Shown: positions 7,439-16,725, counted from the first letter of the stretch. The stretch is DNA of 64,000 nucleotides from an uncultured Traorella sp. (GCA_944324265.1 CALUVS010000003.1:1-64000), one strand, 5' to 3'. Notes: generated from the letters alone by a model not told the origin. Made by a program: numbers and translations.

Positions 7439-8272
7439 TTAAATTTTTTTTGTGTTATAATTATATTGTTGAGGGCAAGACTGGTGAGAACCGATCTTTT
7501 CTTTTTGCAGCCATGTGACGGCTTGCCGGCTGAGCCATCTTGGTGCCATCTTTGAAGCTGCTGTGATCATTTTATTTGAAAATCCGGGAATATCTACTGC
7601 TTTATTATGCATCAGCTGAAAATACCCTTCAATGGCAATCTTTTTCGGATCAGAAATATGTTTCTCATAAAAAGAAGAAGAGGTCTGCAGATTGGCATTG
7701 TGAAAAAACTCTGTCTGGGTTGGTCCGGGACACAAGGCACACACATGAATACCGCTGTGTTTTAATTCTTCATGCAAGGCTTCGCTGAAATTAAGCACAA
7801 AGGCTTTTGACGCATAATAAACAGACATCAGGGGACCGCTTTGAAAAGCAGCCATAGAACTGACATTCAATATTTTTCCGCTCTTGCGCTGACGCATGGA
7901 AGGCAAAAGCAGATGTGTCAAGGATACCAATGAAAGGATATTGACCATGATCATATCTTTTTGCCGTTTGAGATCGGAAGATATAAATTCTCCATAATCA
8001 CCAAACCCTGCATTGTTGATCAAAATATCAATGGTGATATTTTGATTGCACAATACATCATAAATATCTTCTGCCGCATTGGTTTGTGCTAAATCACAGA
8101 CAATCACTTCCGCATGAACTTGATATTTCCCTTCTATTTGTTTTTTCAACGCCATCAGTTTCTCTTTATTTCTGGCCACAAGAACCAAATCATATTGTTC
8201 ATGTGCAAATATACGGGCAAATTGCTTGCCTAAACCGCTGGAAGCTCCGCTGATCAAAACTGTTTTTCTCAT
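7439..8272 (-). CDS. SDR-family NAD(P)-dependent oxidoreductase
   Basis: A 277-residue classical short-chain dehydrogenase/reductase: cofactor motif GASSGLG (9-15), NNAG (86-89), catalytic Ser near NVSSM (136-140), and YYASK with Lys156. The N-terminal half and the CPGPTQTEF segment resemble the DltE/YqjQ-type SDRs. The substrate is unknown. The ATG at 8272 has AAGAAGGTCATTAT before it; codons further upstream lack a comparable site. The C-terminal tail after residue 255 is polar and not family-conserved. A hairpin at 8326 separates it from the PTS genes upstream. Confidence 0.88.
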   Translation of the reverse strand: MRKTVLISGASSGLGKQFARIFAHEQYDLVLVARNKEKLMALKKQIEGKYQVHAEVIVCDLAQTNAAEDIYDVLCNQNITIDILINNAGFGDYGEFISSDLKRQKDMIMVNILSLVSLTHLLLPSMRQRKSGKILNVSSMAAFQSGPLMSVYYASKAFVLNFSEALHEELKHSGIHVCALCPGPTQTEFFHNANLQTSSSFYEKHISDPKKIAIEGYFQLMHNKAVDIPGFSNKMITAASKMAPRWLSRQAVTWLQKEKIGSHQSCPQQYNYNTKKI

Positions 8273-8325
8273 ATAATGACCTTCTTTCTTTTTCATTATA
8301 AACAAGATCATTCTCTCCTACAATA

Positions 8326-8362
8326 AAATAAGCCATCAACCGGTAAAGTTTTTGGCTTATTT
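8326..8362 (-). terminator. Terminator of the PTS IIC/IIB unit
   Basis: AAATAAGCCA and TGGCTTATTT pair over a 17-nt loop, with a T-rich flank on the minus strand, 18 bp after the IIB stop. Confidence 0.7.
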
Positions 8363-8379
8363 ACTCTCTTGAAAAAACT

Positions 8380-8682
8380 TCAATCCTGCATCAACAATCT
8401 GACTTGTTCAATCACTGCTTTTCCATCCATTCTTCCATAATCCTTCATACTGATGGAAGCCACCGTTTTGCTTGGAAATGTCCGTTTCAGATCACTTAAA
8501 TGAAAACGAACCTGAGGACCCAGAAGCAAGATATCCCATTGGGCACCGATTGTTTTTACCATTGAAATAGGATGAGCTTCAATTTCAGTTTCATACTCCA
8601 TCTTGCGTGCAGCTTTCTGCATATTGACCATCAATAAACTGGTCGACATGCCCGCCGAACATATTAATAATATTTTTCTCAT
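8380..8682 (-). CDS. PTS lactose/cellobiose-type EIIB component
   Basis: A 100-residue EIIB with the phosphocysteine loop ICSAGMSTSLL (Cys8) and the family-typical LLGPQVRFHLSDLK. It receives phosphate from an EIIA and passes it to the incoming disaccharide. The start overlaps the EIIC stop by 4 bp (ATGA), so the two are translationally coupled. No matching lactose-type EIIA or glycosidase is nearby; these must come from elsewhere in the genome. Confidence 0.92.
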   Translation of the reverse strand: MRKILLICSAGMSTSLLMVNMQKAARKMEYETEIEAHPISMVKTIGAQWDILLLGPQVRFHLSDLKRTFPSKTVASISMKDYGRMDGKAVIEQVRLLMQD

Positions 8683-9998
8683 TGGTTTTTCTTATAAGCA
8701 TTATTGGCAGCAATGACAAATGGCAGATATATAACAATGGCCACTAATAAACAGCAAAGTGCAGTCAAAGCAGCACCAATCGAACCATTCGTAGCTAAAT
8801 ACGCTCCTAATATCGGCGGTGTTGTCCATGGCACTGTATTTACGATCGGTCCGGCAAATCCGCTGAGTGTCGCATAATAAGCAACCAATGTCATGACTGG
8901 CTGACATAAAACAAACGGAATCAGATAAATGGCATTCAATACTACCGGAAGTCCGAACAAGACCGGTTCATTGACCTGGAAAAGGCCGCATCCCAGACCA
9001 TATTTCGCTACTTCACGGTCTTCTTTTGCTTTTGAAATCCAAAGCAAGGCAATCACAAGGGCTGAAGTAGCTCCGCTGCCTCCCAGAAAGACATAAACAT
9101 TCCAGCTGTCTCTCACCCATGGAGATAATTCATTAAGTCCTGTCCCCACTGTGCGGATTCCATTTTGAAAGCCTTGAATGTTCAATTGATTCAAAGTACC
9201 GTAAATTGGTGCCATAACTGCTTCCATCAAATTCGCACCATGCAGTCCGAAAAACCACAGCAGCGGAATCAAGGCAGAAATCAATAGGATTGAAAATATA
9301 TTTTGTCCTAACTGCATCAAGGTCGCTTGAATATTCGTTTCAAACCAAGTAAAGACATTCATGCTTGTCAGCATAATAAAGCCATAATAAACCAAAGCAA
9401 AAGCGAAAATGGTTAAAAATCCGGGAATGATTCCAGCAAAGGCCTTTGCCACTGCCGGCGGTACAGAATCCGGCATCTGGATGATCCAGCCCTTATTCAC
9501 AGCCCAGAAATATATTTCAGGTGCAATCAGACCAACTACAAGAGCAATAAAAATTCCCTGAGCTCCTAAAAAGTGCGTAATATAACTGGCAACCAGCGGA
9601 TTATTTCTGGATAAGGCACCGCACAAGATGAAACAGCCTACAGTAACCAATCCGCAGGACAAGGCATCCTTATTCTCACTTTCTGCTCGTTTGAATCCCA
9701 AAGCAAAGCATAAGCCCAAGGCTAATATCGAAAGTGATCCTGCATCCATCGCACTGAAGATCGGAGCGATGTACATGGTTGTCCATAAAATAAATGGATG
9801 TTCTGCCCCGATAAAATTCGCTACTAATCCCCATGATACAAAGAAAATATTATTCATCAATACGGCAACTGCCCCTGCCATGATCAGCGGCATCAAAGAG
9901 GCAAAAGCGTCACGAATAGCTGCCAAATGTTTCTGCGCCCCTAATTTAGCCGCCAATGGTACAAACTTTACTTCAATCAATCGAATAAAGCCATCCAT
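8679..9998 (-). CDS. PTS lactose/cellobiose-type EIIC permease
   Basis: A 439-residue membrane component of the CelB type. The start MDGFIRLIEVKFVPLAAKLG aligns with CelB proteins, and GLHGANLMEAVMAPIYG, FLGGSGAT and NEPVLFGLPVVLN are characteristic substrate-pathway segments. About ten membrane segments. A longer frame opens at 10055, but the ATG at 9998 has GGAGAAGGAGAAAAAT directly upstream while the outer codon has none. Its promoter is not clear; the ogt terminator lies just upstream. With the IIB gene it forms an incomplete EII lacking EIIA. Confidence 0.9.
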   Translation of the reverse strand: MDGFIRLIEVKFVPLAAKLGAQKHLAAIRDAFASLMPLIMAGAVAVLMNNIFFVSWGLVANFIGAEHPFILWTTMYIAPIFSAMDAGSLSILALGLCFALGFKRAESENKDALSCGLVTVGCFILCGALSRNNPLVASYITHFLGAQGIFIALVVGLIAPEIYFWAVNKGWIIQMPDSVPPAVAKAFAGIIPGFLTIFAFALVYYGFIMLTSMNVFTWFETNIQATLMQLGQNIFSILLISALIPLLWFFGLHGANLMEAVMAPIYGTLNQLNIQGFQNGIRTVGTGLNELSPWVRDSWNVYVFLGGSGATSALVIALLWISKAKEDREVAKYGLGCGLFQVNEPVLFGLPVVLNAIYLIPFVLCQPVMTLVAYYATLSGFAGPIVNTVPWTTPPILGAYLATNGSIGAALTALCCLLVAIVIYLPFVIAANNAYKKNQ

Positions 9999-10060
9999 AT
10001 TTTTCTCCTTCTCCAATTTGGAATCTATTGCCAGTTTATGCTTCTTTTGATTCATTTAGA

Positions 10061-10086
10061 CAAAAGAAAAGCAGGTTTCCCTGCTA
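10061..10086 (-). terminator. Terminator of ogt
   Basis: GCAGG/CCTGC stem with a short loop followed on the minus strand by TTTTCTTTTG; it overlaps the ogt stop codon. Confidence 0.7.
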
Positions 10087-10545
10087 AATGAGATCCATCA
10101 CTTCTTTTTCATGTTCCAGCAAAGCTTCCTTGCGCACCAATCCCCCAGCATAACCTACTAATTGATGATTCGCTCCTACTACACGATGACATGGAATCAG
10201 GATGGCTATCTTATTTTTATTGTTCGCATTGCCGACTGCTCGGCAAGCTCTTGGAGAACCTACTTTCTGAGCAATTTCTTTATAGCTGCATGTTTTCCCA
10301 TAAGGAATTTCCATCAATGCATGCCATACTTTCTTCTGAAATTCCGTTCCCTCCAAACGCATCGGCAAATCAAAAGACATACGTGTTCCGATAAAATACT
10401 CCCATAATTCCTTTTTTACTTTTTCCGTAAAGGAACTTGCATTTACTTTCCCTTTTTCATCCACAAAACTTATTTCAACGATTTCTTCTTCATCGCAGAC
10501 AATTTTTATGATGCCGATACGCGACTCAAAATAATCTATAGACAT
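10084..10545 (-). CDS. ogt: Methylated-DNA--[protein]-cysteine S-methyltransferase
   Basis: A 153-residue suicide repair protein that removes alkyl groups from O6-alkylguanine. The active-site stretch ILIPCHRVVG (Cys119), the helix-turn-helix PYGKTCSYKEIA (81-92), the arginine-finger region RACRAVGNANNKN and YAGGLVRKEALL all match the Ogt/MGMT C-terminal domain; the N-terminal domain is short, as in Ogt. The ATG follows GGAGGTTTATAGGT. It is a single-gene unit with a terminator at 10061. The symbol ogt is by family. Confidence 0.95.
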   Translation of the reverse strand: MSIDYFESRIGIIKIVCDEEEIVEISFVDEKGKVNASSFTEKVKKELWEYFIGTRMSFDLPMRLEGTEFQKKVWHALMEIPYGKTCSYKEIAQKVGSPRACRAVGNANNKNKIAILIPCHRVVGANHQLVGYAGGLVRKEALLEHEKEVMDLI

Positions 10546-10732
10546 ACCTATAAACCTCCATGACCCTATTATATCTTTTACAAATAAACCCTCTATTTTA
10601 ATCTTCTAATATAATACTTCATAAATAAGTACTTGTCTATGTAAAAATTGGTTTTCCAAATATTTCTTTAAAAACAGCTGAATATTCTTTTTTCATTAAA
10701 AAGATGTATATATAATCTTACAATTTATGAGA

Positions 10733-10761
10733 TTGATTAATACATTCAATAGGTTTACAAT
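10733..10761 (+). promoter_or_regulatory. Candidate promoter of the lipoprotein gene
   Basis: TTGATT (10733-10738) and TACAAT (10756-10761) with a 17-bp spacer, 28 bp before the start codon. The rest of the 240-bp gap back to ogt shows nothing else that I can name. Confidence 0.45.
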
Positions 10762-10789
10762 ATATATAAACAACACAGGAGGAAAATAT

Positions 10790-11650
10790 ATGAAAAAATT
10801 ACTGACATTAGTTTTTGTATTGGCATTAACCGCCTGCAGCACACCTGCTGAAAAAAATACATCAGAAAGTACAATTACTCCGGTTACCTTTGAACAGCAG
10901 CTGCAGCTAGAAGGAATTGAATTTACTTATTCTGATCCAAATGCCGGCATTTATGATTTTACTTCTACAGATACAAGCGTAGATGTACAGACAGGAGCCA
11001 GCGGCAATCCATTATATGTCAATGATGAAATTGCCCCAACAATTCGTACAGCTCAAGATTTAGTGAATCGAAAATCAGTGAAGTATAGTATTTATGAATG
11101 GGTAGAAGATGAAAGCGGTGTTTCTACTTTGGAAGAAGCTGCCCAGCTGGAGGATGCTCAATATGTTTCTGCTTTATTCCCAAATGACGGCAAGAAATAT
11201 ATTATCAAAGCCAGCTCCAACTCTATCGGTACTTGTGTTTTATCTACTGTCAATGCACAAGGAGAACCAAATGCAGCTGTATTCGGCATGAATTTCATCA
11301 ATGATGAAAATGACAGCAGCCGTGTTTTATTAAGCGGTTCTATCATGGCTTATACAGAATCTGTTGCTAACATCCTGAACGGCAGTCCAATATTAGTGAC
11401 TTATTATGAATACAACCCAACTACTTCCTTAAAGATGGGCGTTGGTTCCAGAAATGCAGGAGCCAGAGTAGAATGTGTCCTAGACAAAGATCTGACGATG
11501 GTCAACGGCACAAAACAAGAAGGCGATGAAAAAGCTCCATCCATGTCTTTAGCTGAATATGAAGCCTTGAGCGCAGAAGAACAAGAAGCCTTCGGCATGA
11601 CTTCATTAGGACTAAGAGCTGAAGTAGTCAATGTTTATTCTATCGGTTAA
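10790..11650 (+). CDS. Lipoprotein of unknown function, possible split-barrel flavin-type domain
   Basis: A 286-residue exported lipoprotein: signal peptide MKKLLTLVFVLALTACS with lipobox LTAC (Cys16). The mature part has a segment (about 120-205) with TCVLSTVNAQGEPNAAVFGM and a strand pattern that recalls pyridoxamine-phosphate-oxidase-like split barrels, in which short-chain proteins bind FMN or F420. That match is by eye only. The ATG at 10790 is chosen for the AGGAGGAAAATAT site and the clean signal peptide. Monocistronic, with its own promoter and terminator. Confidence 0.6.
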   Translation: MKKLLTLVFVLALTACSTPAEKNTSESTITPVTFEQQLQLEGIEFTYSDPNAGIYDFTSTDTSVDVQTGASGNPLYVNDEIAPTIRTAQDLVNRKSVKYSIYEWVEDESGVSTLEEAAQLEDAQYVSALFPNDGKKYIIKASSNSIGTCVLSTVNAQGEPNAAVFGMNFINDENDSSRVLLSGSIMAYTESVANILNGSPILVTYYEYNPTTSLKMGVGSRNAGARVECVLDKDLTMVNGTKQEGDEKAPSMSLAEYEALSAEEQEAFGMTSLGLRAEVVNVYSIG

Positions 11651-11673
11651 TCGTTTTAAAAGAAACAGCAAAG

Positions 11674-11702
11674 CGTACAAGAATGGATCTTGTACGTTTT
11701 TT
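11674..11702 (+). terminator. Terminator after the lipoprotein gene
   Basis: CGTACAAGA and TCTTGTACG form a 9-bp stem followed by TTTTTTATTTT. Confidence 0.8.
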
Positions 11703-11738
11703 ATTTTCAAAATTTGTACTAACTGTACTTATTTAGTA

Positions 11739-11767
11739 TTGACAGTCAGCACAAAACTATATATACT
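11739..11767 (+). promoter_or_regulatory. Promoter of the GntR-ABC operon
   Basis: TTGACA (11739-11744), a 17-bp spacer and TATACT (11762-11767): a near-consensus housekeeping promoter 46 bp before the GntR start codon. Confidence 0.8.
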
Positions 11768-11791
11768 GTATATGTAACTTAAGTACAGTAT
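11763..11791 (+). promoter_or_regulatory. Probable GntR (YtrA-type) operator
   Basis: ATACTGTA (11763-11770) and TACAGTAT (11784-11791) form a perfect inverted repeat that overlaps the -10 box and start site. A second dyad TACTAA/TTAGTA lies just upstream (11717-11738), next to the -35 box. Placement fits autorepression by the encoded GntR protein. Confidence 0.55.
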
Positions 11792-11813
11792 CTATATGCA
11801 TATAGGAGGGAAA

Positions 11814-12188
11814 ATGGAAATATTTTTAAGCAGTAACTCAGATAAGCCGATTTATGAACAGATTGTATCGCAGATCAAGCAGCAAATCATGAGCGGTGAA
11901 TTAAAAGCAGGTGAAGCAATGCCTTCCATGCGGAAACTAGCCAAAGACCTGCATGTCAGCGTGATCACAACACAGCGTGCTTATGATGATCTCAGCCGTG
12001 ATGGTTTTATTGTAACGATTCCAGCGAAAGGAACATTTGTTTCTTCACAAAATCAAGACTTCATCCGTGAGGAAAACAGACGCAAAGTAGAAAGTCTGTT
12101 AACTCAGGCTGCAGAATTGGCAAAAGAAAATGGCATATCAAAAGAAGAGTTAAAACGATTATTGGATGTAATAACTACGGAGGAATAA
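11814..12188 (+). CDS. GntR-family transcriptional regulator, YtrA subfamily
   Basis: A 124-residue repressor with an N-terminal winged helix (PIYEQIVSQIKQQIMSGEL, then PSMRKLAKDLHVSVITTQRA and AKGTFV) and a short helical C-terminal dimerisation tail, the layout of the YtrA subfamily. Such regulators control adjacent ABC exporters, often induced by cell-wall antibiotics. The ATG at 11814 follows AGGAGGGAAA; the upstream in-frame ATG at 11796 has no site. It is followed after 6 bp by the ABC ATPase gene. Confidence 0.9.
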   Translation: MEIFLSSNSDKPIYEQIVSQIKQQIMSGELKAGEAMPSMRKLAKDLHVSVITTQRAYDDLSRDGFIVTIPAKGTFVSSQNQDFIREENRRKVESLLTQAAELAKENGISKEELKRLLDVITTEE

Positions 12189-12194
12189 ACGATT

Positions 12195-13057
12195 ATGGAA
12201 TACGCATTGGAAATTAAGCATTTATCCAAGCAATACAAAGATTTTAGATTAGATGATGTGACACTTGCTATCCCCAGCGGCAGTGTTGTGGGATTGATCG
12301 GTGAAAATGGTGCCGGAAAATCAACATTGATTCAATCTATTCTGGGATTGATTCATTCCGATTATGAAGAAATAAATATTTTTGGATATGATTTAAAAAC
12401 AAATGAAAAGAAGATCAAAGAAGAAATTGCCGTCATCTATGACGTCACTCATTTCAATTTGGAATTTACCCCATCTTTTATCGGAAAGCTATTATCTAAG
12501 ATTTATAAAACTGGGATAATCAGCGATATGAAAGCTATTTAGACAGATTCAAATTACCAAAGAAAAAGAAATTAAAAGAATTCTCAAAAGGAATGAAGAT
12601 GAAATTAGAATTTGCAGTTGCTTTTTCTCATGATGCTAAGTTTTTATTCTTAGATGAAGCTACCAGCGGTTTAGATCCTGTATTTCGTGATGAAATCTTA
12701 GATTTATTAAGAGAATTCAGTGAAGATGAATCCCACACAATCTTATTATCTTCTCACATTACCAGTGATCTGGATAAGATTGCCGATTATATTGCGTATC
12801 TTCATGAAGGCAGACTGATGTTCATGAAAACCTATGATGAACTGCATGAAAACTTCGGTATTCTCAATTGTTCTGAAAAAATCATGCATTCTTTGAATCA
12901 AGAAGATATTGTTGCTTATCGCAAGGAAGCTTATAGCTATAAAGTATTAGTTCAGAATGCGATGCAGATAAGAAAGGTCTTTACTGATTTGGAAATCAAT
13001 AAAGCCAGTGTAGAAGATATCATGGTATTTTATGCCAAAGGAGAAAAAGTATGTTAG
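12195..13057 (+). pseudogene. ABC transporter ATP-binding protein, frameshifted
   Basis: The N-terminal frame (12195-12542) carries the Walker A loop GENGAGKST and ends early; the C-terminal frame carries the signature-like KEFSKGMKMKLEFAVA, Walker B FLFLDEATSGLDP and the H-loop SSHIT. The break lies near 12505-12512 (ATAAAACTGGG): adding one base restores KTWDNQRYESYLDRF and a full protein of about 287 residues of the YtrB/EcsA type. The 13057 stop overlaps the permease start by 7 bp, so the operon layout is intact. Causes could be a real deletion, phase variation, or a sequencing error; there is no slippery heptamer that would suggest programmed shifting. Confidence 0.85.
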
Positions 13058-13698
13058 GAATTGTATTAAAAGACTTTTATGAATGCTTTTGCATCAAAAA
13101 GAATTTATTGGGAATTATTTTTGGCTTTTCTATTCTTGTAATTCTGACTTTGTTCAGCCCAAATGTTTATACATTAGCACTTTTGGTTTCTGTCAGTATT
13201 CCTTTTGTCAGTTCATCTCCGCTGCAATATTCCATGGAACAGGATGAAATCAGTAAATTTGATGATATCCTATTGACTTATCCATTGACCAAAAATGAAA
13301 TTGTTTTGGCTAAATATTTATCTTGCTTGATCTTTACTTTCTGCAGCTGGCTGATTTCTCTGATCATTGTTTTATTCAGTGTTTATATGATGCATGTCTG
13401 TGATTTATCGACAGGATTGCTTCTGCTATGCATCGGCATGATTCTTTCCTTGCTTCTATTGGCTGTTAATTGTATCGGTTTCTTTTTGTTAGGCAATAAG
13501 AAAGGAACCATTGCTTATATTATTGTCTTAGTGTTAGCTGCCTTCAGTTATGTGATCATTTACTTCAATGTCGATTTCACACCTTTATTAAATTTAGGAC
13601 TTCCTTTGCTTTTAGGCATTACCTTCCTCATTTCAGCTGCCTTGCTTGGTCTTAGCTATTTAGGATCAGTCAAGGTATATACAAGAAAACATTCATAA
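13051..13698 (+). CDS. ABC-2 type transporter permease
   Basis: A 215-residue membrane protein with about six membrane segments and the N-terminal pattern MLGIVLKDFYECFCIKKNLL plus ILLTYPLTKNEIVLAKY of ABC-2 permeases that pair with YtrB-like ATPases. Exported substrate is unknown. The start overlaps the ATPase reading frame by 7 bp, pointing to translational coupling, so the frameshift upstream could also lower its expression. A terminator follows at 13702. Confidence 0.85.
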   Translation: MLGIVLKDFYECFCIKKNLLGIIFGFSILVILTLFSPNVYTLALLVSVSIPFVSSSPLQYSMEQDEISKFDDILLTYPLTKNEIVLAKYLSCLIFTFCSWLISLIIVLFSVYMMHVCDLSTGLLLLCIGMILSLLLLAVNCIGFFLLGNKKGTIAYIIVLVLAAFSYVIIYFNVDFTPLLNLGLPLLLGITFLISAALLGLSYLGSVKVYTRKHS

Positions 13699-13701
13699 AA
13701 G

Positions 13702-13739
13702 AAATGCATGGTCTTTATTATTCGGCCATGCATTTTTTT
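13702..13739. terminator. Bidirectional terminator between ABC operon and ileS
   Basis: AAATGCATGG and CCATGCATTT form a 10-bp stem; T-runs flank it on both strands and both adjoining genes end at it. Confidence 0.8.
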
Positions 13740-13741
13740 AC

Positions 13742-16486
13742 TTATTCACCTTTGTAATTTGGGAAATCTTTTTTCATGACAGCAGAACATCTGTCACACA
13801 ATTCTGTACCGTTGTCTTTGTGAATGTTCCAGCAGCGAGGACAAGTAACTCCTTCGCATTTTGTAACAGCTGCCTGACATACTTCATATTGTTTCAATGG
13901 TGTATTTGTCAAGATAGCTTCACTGACAATCAGCCATTGATCAAATTTACCACCTAGGATTTCATTGACCAAACGAGTATCTTCACCGTTTAAGTTTACC
14001 AGAACACTGGCTTCCAGTGATTTACCGATGATTTTTTCAGCACGAGCTTCTTCCAATGCTTTGAAGATATCACTGCGGATAGCAAACAAACGATTCATCT
14101 TTGTACGGATTTCTTCTGCATTTTCTACTTCATATTCATCATTGAATAATTCCAGATGAATAGAATCTAATTTCTGGAAGTGATCATTGATTTCTTCAGC
14201 TGTATGTACTAAGATTGGTGCCCATAATTTTAATAAAGTATCTGTACAATAATAGATGACAGACTGTACTTGTCTTCTTCTAGGATCATTCAGACATTCA
14301 ATGTAAAGAATATCCTTTGTAAAGTCCAAATAATAAGAACTTAATTCATTGGTCATGAAGGTAGACAAAGTAGCAGTGACACGCATGAAGTCAAAGTCGG
14401 CATAAGCTTCTTTCACAGATCTGCTGACTTCATTCAGCTTGCAGATGATATCTTTATCTACAAAATCAAGGTCATTGACAGCTATCAGATCATTGACTGT
14501 AAAATCTTCCGGATGAATGTTCGCTAACAAGAAACGGAAGGTATTGCGCACCTTACGATAAGTTTCTGCACATTGTTTCAATAAATCATCACTCATGACA
14601 AAATCTGCCTGATAGTCTACACTGCAGGCCCATAAACGCAGAACATCAGCACCGTATTGTTTCATGATGTTCGCAGGAGCTACAGAGTTGAACTGTGATT
14701 TTGACATCTTTGTTCCCTTGGCATCCATAACAAAGCCATGAGACAGAACATTTTTATATGGTGCATGTCCGTACACCGCCGTACCGACAATCAAAGAAGA
14801 GTTGAACCATCCGCGGTACTGATCGCTTCCTTCAAAGTAAAGATCTGCCGGATATTTGATGCCTCTTTCAACTAAGCATCCGGTGTGAGAAGAACCTGAG
14901 TCAAACCAAACATCCATTGTATCTGTTTCTTTTCTGAAGATACCGTTTGGAGAAGATGGATGTGTATATCCTTCCGGAAGCAGATCTTTTGCTTCACGGT
15001 CAAACCATACATTAGAACCATATTCTCTGAATAAATCAGAAACATGATCAAATACTTTCTGATCCATGATTGGTGTGTCATCTTCTGCATAGAAGATAGG
15101 AATTGGTACACCCCATGCACGCTGACGGGAAATACACCAGTCTCCGCGGTCATGAATCATGTTGTGCATACGCTGCTGACCCCAGCTTGGCTTCCAATTG
15201 ATCTTATCAATTTCTTCTAAAAGCAAGTCACGGATCTTATCCACAGAAGCAAACCATTGTGTTGTCGCACGGAAAATAATTGGTTTCTTTGTACGCCAGT
15301 CATGAGGATAAGAGTGAGTGATCCATTCCATCTTCAATAAAGCTCCGCATTCATCCAATTTCATGACAACGGTTTTATTGGCATCATCCACAAATTGACC
15401 GGCCAAGAAATCACCGGCTTCTTCTGTCAAACAGCCCTTTTCATCTACCGGACAATAAGCAGGCAGACCATATTTCATACCAACCATGAAGTCATCCACC
15501 CCATGCCCTGGTGCGGTGTGAACACATCCTGTACCGGCATCAGCTGTAACGTGATCGCCTAAGATAACTAAGCTTTCTTTGTCATAGAATGGATGTTTTG
15601 CAGTAATACCTTCCAATTCTTTGCCTTTGAAAGTTCTTAGGATTTCTTTTTCCTGCAGACCGAATTTTTCCCATAATGAATCTACTAATTCTTTTAAGAC
15701 AATCAAGTTGCCTTTTTCTGATTTCACTAAAGCATATTCCAATCTTTCATTCAGACAGATAGCCAAGTTAGCAGGAATTGTCCAAGGAGTTGTTGTCCAG
15801 ATAACAAATGCATCTTCATTTGTCAGAACACCTTTGCCGTCCAATACATTGAATTTCACAAAGATGGTCGGAGATTTGATATCCTTGTATTCAATTTCAG
15901 CTTCAGCCAAAGCACTTTCACTGGATGGTGACCAATAAACAGGCTTCAATCCTTTATAGATCAGCCCATCCATCGCCATCTTCGCAAATACTTTGATCTG
16001 ATCAGCTTCATATTCTTTGGTTAAAGTAATATAAGGGTGATCATAATCCGCAACGGTTCCTAATTTCTTCATTGTTTCGCGCTGATTATCTACCTGTACC
16101 AAAGCATAATCATAGCAAAGCTTTCTGAAATCAGAAATGTTCATTTTTTTGCGGTCGTATCCCATTTTTGTAATTGCCGTTTCAATCGGCAGACCATGAG
16201 TATCCCATCCAGGAATAAAGATTGTCTGATAACCATCCATATATTTGGAACGAACAATCACGTCTTTTAAAATTTTATTTAATCCATGACCAATGTGAAT
16301 ATCTCCATTGGCATAAGGAGGCCCATCGTGCAGCACATAAGTCGGCAAGCCTTCATGCTTGTTCAACATTTTGTGATACAGATCAGCATCTTCCCATCTT
16401 TTTTGAAACACGGGTTCCTTTTTCGGCAAATTTCCTCGCATTTCAAAATCTGTCTTAGGCATACGCAGTGTATTTTTGTAATCCAT
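13742..16486 (-). CDS. ileS: Isoleucine--tRNA ligase
   Basis: A 914-residue class I synthetase that charges tRNA-Ile. HIGH motif at 64-67 (DIHIGHGLN), KMSKS in GTKMSKSQFN, the CP1 editing domain with TTTPWTIPAN and HGVDDFMVGMKYG, and a C-terminal zinc-binding module CPRCW...CDRC as in the bacterial ileS1 type. Start at 16486 is preceded by AGGAGGAGAGAAC. It is the last gene of the division cluster and is controlled by a T-box leader just upstream. Confidence 0.98.
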   Translation of the reverse strand: MDYKNTLRMPKTDFEMRGNLPKKEPVFQKRWEDADLYHKMLNKHEGLPTYVLHDGPPYANGDIHIGHGLNKILKDVIVRSKYMDGYQTIFIPGWDTHGLPIETAITKMGYDRKKMNISDFRKLCYDYALVQVDNQRETMKKLGTVADYDHPYITLTKEYEADQIKVFAKMAMDGLIYKGLKPVYWSPSSESALAEAEIEYKDIKSPTIFVKFNVLDGKGVLTNEDAFVIWTTTPWTIPANLAICLNERLEYALVKSEKGNLIVLKELVDSLWEKFGLQEKEILRTFKGKELEGITAKHPFYDKESLVILGDHVTADAGTGCVHTAPGHGVDDFMVGMKYGLPAYCPVDEKGCLTEEAGDFLAGQFVDDANKTVVMKLDECGALLKMEWITHSYPHDWRTKKPIIFRATTQWFASVDKIRDLLLEEIDKINWKPSWGQQRMHNMIHDRGDWCISRQRAWGVPIPIFYAEDDTPIMDQKVFDHVSDLFREYGSNVWFDREAKDLLPEGYTHPSSPNGIFRKETDTMDVWFDSGSSHTGCLVERGIKYPADLYFEGSDQYRGWFNSSLIVGTAVYGHAPYKNVLSHGFVMDAKGTKMSKSQFNSVAPANIMKQYGADVLRLWACSVDYQADFVMSDDLLKQCAETYRKVRNTFRFLLANIHPEDFTVNDLIAVNDLDFVDKDIICKLNEVSRSVKEAYADFDFMRVTATLSTFMTNELSSYYLDFTKDILYIECLNDPRRRQVQSVIYYCTDTLLKLWAPILVHTAEEINDHFQKLDSIHLELFNDEYEVENAEEIRTKMNRLFAIRSDIFKALEEARAEKIIGKSLEASVLVNLNGEDTRLVNEILGGKFDQWLIVSEAILTNTPLKQYEVCQAAVTKCEGVTCPRCWNIHKDNGTELCDRCSAVMKKDFPNYKGE

Positions 16487-16506
16487 GTTCTCTCCTCCTA
16501 TCACAT

Positions 16507-16725
16507 AAAAAAAGACCTCCATCTAAGGACGTCTTGCGCGGTACCACCTTAGTTCATATCCTTAACGAATATGCCCTCATCTTTTTAACGCAAAGTTACG
16601 TATTTTCCTACATATCGGAAAATCTGCTCCCAAGTGATACTTTCATAGCTTCCCTGCTGATTCTCACCATCCATCAGCTCTCTTGAAGATCCGCTATGCA
16701 GCCTGTCTTGTTCACTGCATTTCAT
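16507..16725 (-). promoter_or_regulatory. T-box riboswitch (isoleucine) of ileS
   Basis: The minus strand carries the T-box core AAGGTGGTACCGCG (16550-16537), which pairs with the acceptor end of uncharged tRNA, then a terminator stem AAGACGTCC/GGAGGTCTT followed by seven T's (16507-16535). Upstream stem I includes the AGAGAGCTGATGG and GGTGAGAATCAGC elements, and a probable specifier codon ATC (16638-16636) for isoleucine. The 5' end is not fixed; the promoter may lie inside the end of divIVA. Confidence 0.92.

Noticed and set aside
9628-10050. 140-codon plus-strand frame opposite the PTS IIC gene
   Set aside because: Antisense shadow of a clear membrane-protein gene with no start signal.
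12500-12520. Programmed frameshifting in the ABC ATPase
   Set aside because: No X-XXY-YYZ slippery heptamer with a downstream structure; a simple one-base loss fits better.
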